A DNA stretch of 64,000 nucleotides from Alkalispirochaeta americana (GTDB lineage Bacteria; Spirochaetota; Spirochaetia; DSM-27196; Alkalispirochaetaceae), in assembly GCF_900156105.1 (NCBI RefSeq), contig NZ_FTMS01000003.1:124001-188000 (forward strand), read 5' to 3'. The number at the start of each line of letters is the position of its first letter. The stretch's first letter is position 1. Shown here piece after piece: positions 35,617-42,784 of the stretch. The position numbers and the translations under genes are program-made. Below the pieces are notes generated by a model that saw only the letters and a program-made list of their open reading frames with translations, did no database searches and was not told the DNA's origin.

Positions 35617-36337
35617 ACCGCACGGGCAGAATCTGTTCGGTCCGAAAGGCCTCCCCCTCGCGGTGGACCAGGGTCAGAACTTGTGTGCGGAAGGGTGATC
35701 CCACGGGAATGATCATCGTTCCCCCCGGGGCCAGTTGGGAGAGCAGGGGAGGGGGAATGGAGGCCGCCGCAGCGGTGACCACGATCGAGTCGAAGGGAGC
35801 CGCCTCGTCCCAGCCGTAATAGCCGTCACCTCTGGCCGTTTTTACCTGGTGGTAGCCGGCGTTTCTCAGGTTGCCTGCTCCCCACTCTGCCAGGGCTTCC
35901 ACAATTTCGATGGTGTAGACGTGGTCGGTTATCTCCGCCAGGATCGCCGCCTGGTAGCCCGAACCGGTGCCGATTTCCAGTATCCGATGCCCCGGCTCGG
36001 GTTCGATAAGCTCCGTCATAAGCGCCACAATATAGGGTTGAGAGATCGTCTGGCCGTGGCCGATGGGCAACGGGCGGTCGTCGTAGGCTCGCTGGAGGTG
36101 TTCTTGCCGTACAAAGCGATGCCGGGGAACGCGGGAGAAGGCCTCCAGGGTTGGTTGATGCGTGATTCCCCGATCGATCAGTTGTGTGGTGACCATTTCT
36201 TCCCTCCGGGTGCGGTGGGGGTCTGCGGCTTGGGCTGAACCTTCTCCTGCCAGGGCAGAGAGCCCCGTCAGGACCAGAATAAGGGCGCGCCGCAACAGGG
36301 CCTGTTTGTGCTGGAGTATGGGAGCTGTGTTTGTCAC
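35591..36337 (-). CDS. pcm: Exported protein-L-isoaspartate O-methyltransferase-like protein
   Basis: SAM-dependent enzyme that methylates isoaspartyl residues in damaged proteins. The catalytic part is typical: REEMVTTQLIDRGI, PIGHGQTISQPYIVALM, the SAM loop LEIGTGSGYQAAILA, and IVVTAAAASIPPPLL. The 248-residue product from GTG 36337 (AGGGAGG upstream) has an added N-terminal signal peptide (RRALILVLTGLSALA, cleavage near AQA), so it is predicted to be exported, where SAM supply is unclear. The frame extends to 36715 but that part covers a structured RNA element. It overlaps the downstream membrane-protein gene. Confidence 0.85.
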   Translation of the reverse strand: MTNTAPILQHKQALLRRALILVLTGLSALAGEGSAQAADPHRTRREEMVTTQLIDRGITHQPTLEAFSRVPRHRFVRQEHLQRAYDDRPLPIGHGQTISQPYIVALMTELIEPEPGHRILEIGTGSGYQAAILAEITDHVYTIEIVEALAEWGAGNLRNAGYHQVKTARGDGYYGWDEAAPFDSIVVTAAAASIPPPLLSQLAPGGTMIIPVGSPFRTQVLTLVHREGEAFRTEQILPVRFVPFVRPE

Positions 36338-36420
36338 GCCGCCTCCCTGTGTGTTTCGGAGCGTCTTTGTTCCCGGGATCGGACGTTCCCGGGCCTGGAC
36401 GGTCCAGGGCTTGGACAAAA

Positions 36421-36556
36421 ACCAAAACAAAAGAAGTTGGCAGGTGCTCGTGGTGAGACACCTGCCAACCGGACCAACCTCAGGCAGCCCCCGCACGGCT
36501 GGAAGCGATCCCGCCTGAGGTGTACCAGCCACGTAGTCCCTTAAGGGCAACACCGA
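36421..36556 (-). ncRNA. Structured RNA element with intrinsic terminator upstream of pcm (unassigned)
   Basis: Read on the minus strand, a weak promoter (-10 TACACT at about 36560-36565) is followed by a long hairpin: GGACTA/TGGTCC outer pairing, then ACCTCAGGC/GCCTGAGGT with an inner AGCC/GGCT stem. A perfect 11-bp hairpin, GTTGGCAGGTG with its complement (36436-36469), follows with a T-rich tail TTCTTTTGTTTT. It is either a small RNA of about 120-130 nt or a leader attenuator/riboswitch of pcm. It does not match the motifs of SRP RNA, tmRNA, RNase P, TPP, cobalamin, S-box or FMN elements that I can recall. Confidence 0.55.
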
Positions 36557-36708
36557 AAAGTGTAGCACAGGATCGTCTTCATAACTACTGAAACCTGGAA
36601 GGCCTTTCGAAAAAACAAGAAACTTCTCACGGCCTCCGCCAGGGAACACCGCCAGGGCTGCCTTCGGAATTATCCCCGAATCACCCCGGGATAGTCCCTT
36701 CCGGGCTG

Positions 36709-36755
36709 TTGACACCTCCTCGTATTTGCGAGAGTATTAGCGCGGGCTAACTAAT
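36709..36755 (+). promoter_or_regulatory. Promoter and candidate DtxR/TroR-type operator of the feo operon
   Basis: TTGACA (36709-36714) is followed at about 18 bases by a modest -10 (AGTATT). At 36737-36755 TTAG-N4-GGCTAAC resembles the DtxR/IdeR box (TTAGGTTAGGCTAACCTAA; 12 of 19 positions match) and contains the dyad TTAGC-N4-GCTAA. A metal-responsive repressor would fit an iron operon. Confidence 0.45.
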
Positions 36756-36756
36756 T

Positions 36757-36951
36757 ATGGTAGCAGTAACATCAACGAATTCCAGCCGCACAGTTTTTTT
36801 TGCCCGCTTGATTCTCCGGACGGCAATAGGTCTGGTCTGGTTTCTCCACCACGGGAGAGTCGGTGCGAGAGGTGCCGGGGTTGCCCGGTGCGGGGGGTGT
36901 CCCCTGAAAAGCCAGTGTGGCCCCAAAGGAGCACCGCGGTGCCCATCATAA
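36757..36951 (+). CDS. Small Cys-rich membrane peptide heading the feo operon
   Basis: A 64-residue frame with one hydrophobic stretch (LILRTAIGLVWFLHHG) and a C-terminal Cys cluster (RCGGCPLKSQCGPKGAPRC). The layout is like FeoB-associated Cys-rich membrane proteins, which also combine one TM helix with a Cys tail, but no family match is claimed. Support: it directly follows the promoter, and its stop overlaps the next gene by 13 bases with that gene's AAAGGAG inside it, as in translational coupling. Against: no Shine-Dalgarno before ATG 36757. Confidence 0.5.
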   Translation: MVAVTSTNSSRTVFFARLILRTAIGLVWFLHHGRVGARGAGVARCGGCPLKSQCGPKGAPRCPS

Positions 36952-37553
36952 AACCTCTTGTTGCGGCCTTCGAAAAGCTCTGTGCCTCGTCGCGAACCCT
37001 CTTCTGGTGCTATGCGGCACCCTATCGCGGTGTGGTTTCCAGGGAAATATCCCTCTCGGGCATCGGGGAGGGAGATCGTGTTCTTGCCATCGGCTGCGGT
37101 TCGCTCCCTTTCACTGCGGTTCTTGTGGCCACCCTGGCCAAGGCGCAGGTGGTGGCCGTTGATATCGATCCCGTTTCGGTTCTCAAGGCCCGGGAGTTGA
37201 TACAACGGCTGGGGCTCTCTTCCCGGATCCAGGTTCTTGCCGGCGATGCTGCCTCCATCACGTTGCCCCAGGCCGAGGTCGCTCTCGTGGCACTCCAGGC
37301 GGCTCCCAAGAAGGAGATTCTTGATAACCTGGCCAGATCGCTTTCGGATACCTGCGGGCGGGTGCTCCTTCGTCTGCCCCGTCCAGGGCTTGAGGGACAG
37401 TACGGGCTGGATTCATCTGAGCGGTTTCTCTATTCCGCCCGGGCAGTATATCACTCCATGCCCACCTTCGATCGGTCGGTTATGGTCTCCTTCCCGTCAG
37501 AACCATCGCCTGAACAGTCGGTACAGTCGGAAAAACAGGCGGTTGTGGCGTGA
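36939..37553 (+). CDS. Nicotianamine-synthase-like SAM-dependent protein
   Basis: Cytoplasmic class I SAM-binding protein of 204 residues. GDRVLAIGCGSLPFTAVLVA, AVDIDPVSVLKARELIQRLG and VALVALQAAPKKEILDNLAR follow the pattern of nicotianamine synthases (GGPLPLT-type loop, ID(I/E)DP, AxxAxPK), including archaeal members. Those enzymes condense aminopropyl groups of SAM into metal chelators; whether this one does is an inference. The start is GTG 36939 with AAAGGAG upstream. It overlaps the next gene by four bases (GTGA). A related domain is repeated in the following fusion protein. Confidence 0.65.
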   Translation: MPIIKPLVAAFEKLCASSRTLFWCYAAPYRGVVSREISLSGIGEGDRVLAIGCGSLPFTAVLVATLAKAQVVAVDIDPVSVLKARELIQRLGLSSRIQVLAGDAASITLPQAEVALVALQAAPKKEILDNLARSLSDTCGRVLLRLPRPGLEGQYGLDSSERFLYSARAVYHSMPTFDRSVMVSFPSEPSPEQSVQSEKQAVVA

Positions 37554-39556
37554 GCGCACTATCTGTGAGGGTATCCTCTGAAAAAAGCAGACCGTTTCAG
37601 GGGTTGAAAGGCGGGGTGCTCCGGGGCGCCGTTCTTTTGGGGGGAGTCGCCGTACTCCCGTATCTGGTTTCACGGGAATCGCTCTGGTCGGCCCTCGAAA
37701 ACCTGGGGGCCCTCTCCTGGGTTGCTCTTGCAGCGTTGCTTCTTCTGCAGGTGCTGGTTCTGGGCGTGCTTTGCGTTCAGTGGAGCCTGCTTCTGGCGTC
37801 CCGGGCTCCTTCGGGAAAGGCTTCGTGGCTGTCGGTGGTTGCTCCCTATCTGGCGGGTTCCTTCGTTGAGTCCGTGACCCCTTCGGCAAAGCTGGGCGGG
37901 GGGCTCACGCGGGGCCTTCTCTTTCAGCGGCGTTTCGGAATTCCTCCCCGGGATGTGGCCCTGGTAATCGCCCTGCAGGCAACAGTCATGGTTCTGGGGG
38001 CAGTGGTTGTGCTGGTTCCTGCGGGAATGCTCCTGGGGCGGTCGGCGGTGAACCTTCTGGGAATCTCTTCCGGGATCTCTTCGGGAATTTCCGCACCAGC
38101 CCTGGGGCTCCTGCCCGGGCTGGGCATTCTTCTTCTTGCCTGCGGAGGGGGCGCTTTCTTCCTGGTTTCGGGTTCCTCCCGGCTGCAGCGACGGAATCAG
38201 AAAGGGGGCTCCCCGCGCGTGATTGCGAGAAGAACCCTGATGGTTGCAACGGCTCTGGCCGCCGCAGTGTGGGTGCTCTATCCCGTGAAGGTCTTTTGTG
38301 CTGCCTGGGCGCTGGGGGTTCCCGTTGCATTCTCGGTAATCCTGGTGGCCACGTTCAGCGCGTATCTGGCGGGGCTCCTTCCTCTCACGCCGGGAGGGTT
38401 GGGTAGCTACGAGGCGGTAATGACTCTGGTTCTGGTCCGGTCAGGGGTTCCAATGGATCGGGCGCTGGCCGTGACGATGCTTTCCCGTCTGGTGAGTTTC
38501 TGGTGGCCCCTGGCTCTCTCGGCTGTGGCGGGGGGCTTTCTTCTGATCAAGCCGGGGACCTTCCTTCCCACCGGAACAGAACGAACAATAGCTGAGACAA
38601 AGGAAGTGACAATGGGTTCTTTTTTTCTTCCTGCGGTGGTACGCTTGGAACGGCTCGCGGCTGGAAACAGTGTGGCCGGGGCCTTGTATCATCGGTGTTT
38701 CTACAGGAAAATCATCGATATCGAGATATCGGCTGCCCAGATGCGGCCCGGCTCGCGGGTGTTGCAGCTTGGTTGCGGGCCGTTTCCCATGACGGCGATC
38801 GCTCTGGCCGAGCGGGGGTATCGTGTTACCGCTGTGGACCGATGCGCCGAGACGGTGCACCGAGCCAGGCGGCTGGTCCCTCAGGCGGTACAGGTGCTCT
38901 GTGCCGACGGGTTACAACTTGATTATTCGGGCTACGATGCGGTCTTTGTGGCGTTGCACGTACAGCCCCGGCAAGATATCGTCCAACGCATTCTTGCAAC
39001 GGCAGATCCGGGAACGTCCGTGTTATGTCGCAACGGACGGGGTCCTCTCTGCCGGCCCTACGGGCGGGTGACGCCCGATATTACCGACGGTGCTGTGTCT
39101 GGCTGGAGCCGGCCGCTACCGGGAACAAAGGAGCTGGTGGTGCTCAAGAAGAAGCGATCTCAGGTGAAAGCCTATCCCAAGGTTAACAGCATGGAAGATA
39201 GTTGCCCGAAAAATAACGGGGATAATCATAACAGCACCTGCTGGAAGGAAGATCTTGCCAGTGTGTGCAGGCTCTGCGATCTGGCTCCCTGTCAGGGAGG
39301 GCAGATCGCGGCTATACCCGATTTACCCATGCTTGCTGCCATGGGGTTGCGTCCCGGCAAGGACTGTACCATTCTGGCTATCCAGCCCTGGGGTGGTCCC
39401 GTGATCTGCTCCATCGGGGGGCGCCATATTGCGCTGGAGCGGGCGGTTGCAGAAGACATCACCGTCTCCTCGGCCTCCGTATCGGCGGCGGACGCCGCAC
39501 GGGCCGGCTCATCGGGGGCTGATTCTGCCAGTCAGGAAGGATCTCTCGTCTCCTGA
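37550..39556 (+). CDS. Three-domain fusion: flippase-like membrane domain, NAS-like domain, FeoA domain
   Basis: One uninterrupted frame of 668 codons. Residues about 20-340 are a polytopic UPF0104/lysylphosphatidylglycerol-synthase-TM-type domain (hallmark LPLTPGGLGSYEA near 280). Residues about 355-540 are a second nicotianamine-synthase-like domain (SRVLQLGCGPFPMTAIALA, CADGLQLDYSGYDAVFVALH). Residues about 565-645 are a FeoA/SH3-like domain preceded by a Cys cluster (SVCRLCDLAPCQGG; LPMLAAMGLRPGKDC). ATG 38612 has AAAGGAAG five bases upstream, so an internal start could also give a separate NAS-FeoA protein. Its stop overlaps feoB (TGATG). The fusion implies that these activities serve iron uptake. 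Confidence 0.7.
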   Translation: MSALSVRVSSEKSRPFQGLKGGVLRGAVLLGGVAVLPYLVSRESLWSALENLGALSWVALAALLLLQVLVLGVLCVQWSLLLASRAPSGKASWLSVVAPYLAGSFVESVTPSAKLGGGLTRGLLFQRRFGIPPRDVALVIALQATVMVLGAVVVLVPAGMLLGRSAVNLLGISSGISSGISAPALGLLPGLGILLLACGGGAFFLVSGSSRLQRRNQKGGSPRVIARRTLMVATALAAAVWVLYPVKVFCAAWALGVPVAFSVILVATFSAYLAGLLPLTPGGLGSYEAVMTLVLVRSGVPMDRALAVTMLSRLVSFWWPLALSAVAGGFLLIKPGTFLPTGTERTIAETKEVTMGSFFLPAVVRLERLAAGNSVAGALYHRCFYRKIIDIEISAAQMRPGSRVLQLGCGPFPMTAIALAERGYRVTAVDRCAETVHRARRLVPQAVQVLCADGLQLDYSGYDAVFVALHVQPRQDIVQRILATADPGTSVLCRNGRGPLCRPYGRVTPDITDGAVSGWSRPLPGTKELVVLKKKRSQVKAYPKVNSMEDSCPKNNGDNHNSTCWKEDLASVCRLCDLAPCQGGQIAAIPDLPMLAAMGLRPGKDCTILAIQPWGGPVICSIGGRHIALERAVAEDITVSSASVSAADAARAGSSGADSASQEGSLVS

Positions 39557-41334
39557 TGGCCTGTCATACTCCAGCACGGCCAACTCCGCACGGTCACAAG
39601 GAGGTTCTGCTTATAGGGCCTCCCAACGTGGGAAAGAGTGTCATCTTTAATCAGCTCACCGGCATGAACGTCTCCATGGCAAATTACGCCGGGACAACTG
39701 TGGATATCGCCCGGGGAACGGGCCGGTTCGGTGAGTTTCCTGTTTCACTGGTGGATCTTCCCGGTACTTATACCCTGGCGGCTTCTAACCAGGCCGAAGA
39801 GGTTGCCACGGATATGCTGGCGGGTCCCGCCGACCTGGTGCTGATTGTGGCCGACGCAGTCCATCTGGAAAGCAGCCTTTTCCTCATCTTGCAAGTTCTG
39901 GAAGCCGGCCACCCCTCAATTGTGATCCTGAACCGCATTGATGTGGCTCTGCGTCGGGGAATCTCGGTTGACGCCGGGCTTCTGGCGGAGCGTCTGGGGG
40001 TGCCGGTGGTTCCCACCGTTGCGGTCCGGTCCGAAGGGTTCGATGCACTTCGTGAGGAGGTGGTTCAGATCCTGAGAGATCCCCGCGAGCCGAAGCCCCT
40101 GCAGGGAGACCCCTGGGAGATCGCCGAGGACCTCTGCCGTGTGGTACAGCACGCCCCGGCGGGGGACGATTCGGACCTCCACGATCTGCCGCCTCACGGT
40201 GCACCTCCGCACCCCCGGCGACGCATACGCTTTGGCGAGAACGCGCTGATCCAGCCCTGGCCTGGCCTCCTGATAGCGGCCGTGGCCCTTCTGACCGCCG
40301 TAGGAGTGATCGTCGGGCTTGGAATGGGGATGCGTCAGATTCTGCTCCTTCCCCTGGTGCGGGGGTATCTCTTTCCGTTCCTCCGGAGTCTGGTGACAGC
40401 TCTGGTGGGACAGGAGATGATCCGGAACATTCTTATTGGAGAATACGGGCTGCTGATCAAAGGCATTGAGTGGCCCTTCACGCTGGTGCTTCCCTACGTG
40501 ATCTCCTTCTATCTGGTAATCAGCATCATGGAGGACACGGGGTATCTGCCCCGTTTTGCCGTGCTCCTCGATGGAGCCTTTGGCAAGATCGGCCTTCGCG
40601 GGTCTCACAGTATTTCCCTTCTTCTGGGGTACGGTTGTGCGATTCCGGGGATACTTTCTTCCCGGGCCATGGGGTCCCGCAAGGAACGGATAATTCTTGC
40701 CACCATGATCTCCCTGGCGGTGCCCTGTATTTCCCAGACCGGAGCGATCTTCGCCCTCCTGGCGGAGGCGAGTCTTCTTCTTGTGCCAGTCATCTTTCTG
40801 CTCTCCTTTGCGGTGATGATCGGCGCGGGATTGATTCTGGATCGCCTCGTTCCGGGAACCCGATCCCGCCTGGTCTACGAGATGCCGGTTCTCCTGGTTC
40901 CTCAAAGGCGGGTAATCCTCCGCAAGATGATCGGACAAATCCGCCATTACATCATCGATGGGGCTCTGCCCATGGTTGTCGCTGTGGGGATCGCCTCGGT
41001 TCTCTACGAAACGGGAATCCTGGCCTACTTGGGACGGTTCTTTGCTCCCCTGGTCACGGGGTGGCTTCGCCTTCCCGAAGAGGCTGCCGTGCCGCTTGTG
41101 CTTGGGGTGGTCCGTCGGGAGCTCACGGTATTGCCCTTGCTGGACATGGGATTATCGCCGGTGCAACTTCTGGTGGGAGCCTCGGTGGGGCTTTTCTACG
41201 TGCCCTGCATAGCTGTTGTTGCCACCTTGAGCAGGGAGTTCGGGGTCAGGATTGCCTTCGGCCATCTCCTTCTGACGGTGGCCACGGCCTTTCTGGTGGG
41301 AGGGTTCATCGCCCGGGTGGGGGCGCTTTTTTAG
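39556..41334 (+). CDS. feoB: Ferrous iron transporter FeoB (short form)
   Basis: Inner-membrane Fe(II) transporter with an N-terminal G domain. G1 is GPPNVGKS near residue 22, followed by NYAGTTVDIARG (G2), DLPGTYTL (G3) and NRID (G4, usually NMxD). The membrane part has the two gate motifs: GYGCAIPGILSSRAM and the second repeat containing VRRELTVL. At 592 residues it is shorter than the common 650-770, mainly in the linker after the G domain. ATG 39556 overlaps the fusion gene stop by one base, so FeoA and FeoB are coupled. It converges with cobC seven bases away. Confidence 0.94.
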   Translation: MACHTPARPTPHGHKEVLLIGPPNVGKSVIFNQLTGMNVSMANYAGTTVDIARGTGRFGEFPVSLVDLPGTYTLAASNQAEEVATDMLAGPADLVLIVADAVHLESSLFLILQVLEAGHPSIVILNRIDVALRRGISVDAGLLAERLGVPVVPTVAVRSEGFDALREEVVQILRDPREPKPLQGDPWEIAEDLCRVVQHAPAGDDSDLHDLPPHGAPPHPRRRIRFGENALIQPWPGLLIAAVALLTAVGVIVGLGMGMRQILLLPLVRGYLFPFLRSLVTALVGQEMIRNILIGEYGLLIKGIEWPFTLVLPYVISFYLVISIMEDTGYLPRFAVLLDGAFGKIGLRGSHSISLLLGYGCAIPGILSSRAMGSRKERIILATMISLAVPCISQTGAIFALLAEASLLLVPVIFLLSFAVMIGAGLILDRLVPGTRSRLVYEMPVLLVPQRRVILRKMIGQIRHYIIDGALPMVVAVGIASVLYETGILAYLGRFFAPLVTGWLRLPEEAAVPLVLGVVRRELTVLPLLDMGLSPVQLLVGASVGLFYVPCIAVVATLSREFGVRIAFGHLLLTVATAFLVGGFIARVGALF

Positions 41335-41341
41335 TCTTGTG

Positions 41342-41983
41342 CTACCGCTCCACATGGAAAGAGAACCTGGAGGGAGCAGCTTGGGAGGAACAGCACAGAG
41401 GCAGAGGATAGCGCCGGATCACCCCAAAGGGCAGGGGCCGCTCAAAAAAATTCTCCAGGCCAGCGCCGGCTCCTGATCCCGCAAAGAGATACTCCAGACA
41501 CCGCAATACCCCCTCGTGGGTAACCGCCAGGGTCGGGGTGTCTCCGGGAAGATCGGCGCAGAAGGCGCGCACCCGTTCAATCATCATCGGCAAACTTTCT
41601 CCTCCAGGGGTTGGATGGGTCTGCCAGTTCTCCATCCAGGGGTGCGTCTCCTCCCGGGGAATATCCTCCCAGGGGCGGCCATCCCAGAGGCCGTAGTCAA
41701 ACTCCAGGAGCTGGGGATCTTCCTGTACAGCGTACCCCAGGGCTGATCCAAGATCACCTGCGAGGATGCGGCACCGTTCCAGGGGGCTGGTATGGATGAT
41801 CGCCCCTGCCAGGGGGATTTTTCGCAGGTTTTCCAGGATCACCTTTCGTTCCTGATCATAACTTTCTGCCAGAGGAAGGGGCGTGCGCCCCAGGCACATC
41901 CCTGGGGGTTTCTCCACCCGGGTATGCCTGATCGCAACCAAAAGGGGGGATTCATCCTGGCGGGGGTGGATTGGGGTGTTCAC
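41342..41983 (-). CDS. cobC: Histidine phosphatase, probable alpha-ribazole phosphatase
   Basis: Phosphoglycerate-mutase-like histidine phosphatase of 213 residues. The catalytic N-terminal motif is AIRHTRVEKPPG (RHT for the usual RHG), with HTSPLERCRILA, the acidic LLEFDYGLWDGRPW and the C-terminal LAVTHEGVLRCL. Its position directly after cobS (GTGA overlap at 41980-41983) points to CobC, which removes the phosphate of adenosylcobalamin phosphate or alpha-ribazole phosphate. GTG 41983 is the only start that avoids overlap with cobS. Confidence 0.85.
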   Translation of the reverse strand: MNTPIHPRQDESPLLVAIRHTRVEKPPGMCLGRTPLPLAESYDQERKVILENLRKIPLAGAIIHTSPLERCRILAGDLGSALGYAVQEDPQLLEFDYGLWDGRPWEDIPREETHPWMENWQTHPTPGGESLPMMIERVRAFCADLPGDTPTLAVTHEGVLRCLEYLFAGSGAGAGLENFFERPLPFGVIRRYPLPLCCSSQAAPSRFSFHVER

Positions 41984-42756
41984 AGGAGCAATGCCGCCGC
42001 CAGGAGGGTCAGCTCCGAGACCTGCTCGGTTGCGCCCAGGGTATCTCCCGTGTATCCGCCCAGATGCTTTCGAAAGAAGAGGGCGGCCAGGGGGACCAGA
42101 AGCATCAATGTGCAGAGGCCCAGGAGCCCCGCGCGTCCCCTCAAAGCCATCGTGACTCCCGTGGTAATAGCCAGGGCCAGGAGGACGCTCGTGGGGCTGA
42201 CTCCTTTGCTGATCGGTTTCGCCTTGCTCAGCTCGTCGGCCCGGACATAGGGAAGGAGGGCGATCACCAGGACAGGCGCAAACCGTGCGCCCACGTGGAC
42301 CGCGATAATTGTCTGGACCATGCCCTCGGCGGGCAGTGCCAGAAGCAGATGGAAGCGCAGAAGCAGGGCCAGAACCAGCGTGATAAGCCCGTAGGTTCCC
42401 ACACGGCTGTCCTTCATGATTTCCAGCTTCTGTTCCACCGTCCAGCCGCCGCCAAAGCCATCGGCGGTGTCGGCCAGGCCGTCCTCGTGAAACGCGCCGG
42501 TGCAGAGGACCGCGGCGGCCATGCTCAGGAGAATCGCCACGGCGGGAGGAAAGAAAAGATGAGCTCCCCACCAGACAGCGGCGGCCAGGCCTCCCGTGAT
42601 CAGCCCCATGGCGGGGAAGTAGGCCGTGGCCGGGCCCAGGAGGTGTGTCTCGGCCATCACCCGTGACGAGACGGGAATGCGCGTGTAAAACCCCAGGGCA
42701 ACGAGAAACAGTTTTAGCTGCCGAGGCAGCCGCACGGGACGATCGTAGCGGTTCAT
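41980..42756 (-). CDS. cobS: Adenosylcobinamide-GDP ribazoletransferase
   Basis: Inner-membrane cobalamin synthase that joins adenosylcobinamide-GDP to alpha-ribazole. It has 258 residues and about six hydrophobic segments, with the conserved metal-binding motif GAFHEDGLADTADGFGGG near residue 85 and GGYTGDTLGA near the C-terminus. It lies 28 bases after hydF on the same strand, so it may be co-transcribed with the hydrogenase maturation genes. No other cobalamin genes are in the window. Confidence 0.94.
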   Translation of the reverse strand: MNRYDRPVRLPRQLKLFLVALGFYTRIPVSSRVMAETHLLGPATAYFPAMGLITGGLAAAVWWGAHLFFPPAVAILLSMAAAVLCTGAFHEDGLADTADGFGGGWTVEQKLEIMKDSRVGTYGLITLVLALLLRFHLLLALPAEGMVQTIIAVHVGARFAPVLVIALLPYVRADELSKAKPISKGVSPTSVLLALAITTGVTMALRGRAGLLGLCTLMLLVPLAALFFRKHLGGYTGDTLGATEQVSELTLLAAALLL

Positions 42757-42784
42757 GCCTCAGGAGTATAGCAGGTTTCGCGGC

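Larger units (their letters stand above)
36338..36756. other. Long non-coding region between pcm and the feo operon
   Basis: This 419-base stretch separates two divergent operons. It holds a structured RNA element ending in a terminator (36421-36556, minus strand) and the feo promoter region (36709-36755, plus strand). Between them (about 36570-36700) I see nothing definite. Confidence 0.6.

Noticed and set aside
36421-36556. SRP RNA, tmRNA, RNase P RNA or a common riboswitch as identity of the structured RNA
   Set aside because: None of the diagnostic sequences that I know for these RNAs is present on either strand. A divergent 6S RNA could not be shown or excluded.
36338-36715. N-terminal extension of the Pcm-like protein
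   Set aside because: The extra 126 codons cover a terminator hairpin and structured RNA; GTG 36337 has a good Shine-Dalgarno site and begins a signal peptide.
38612-39191. Splitting the 668-codon fusion into separate membrane, NAS-like and FeoA genes
   Set aside because: No stop codon or frame change separates the domains. Internal starts at 38612 and perhaps 39191 remain possible as additional products.
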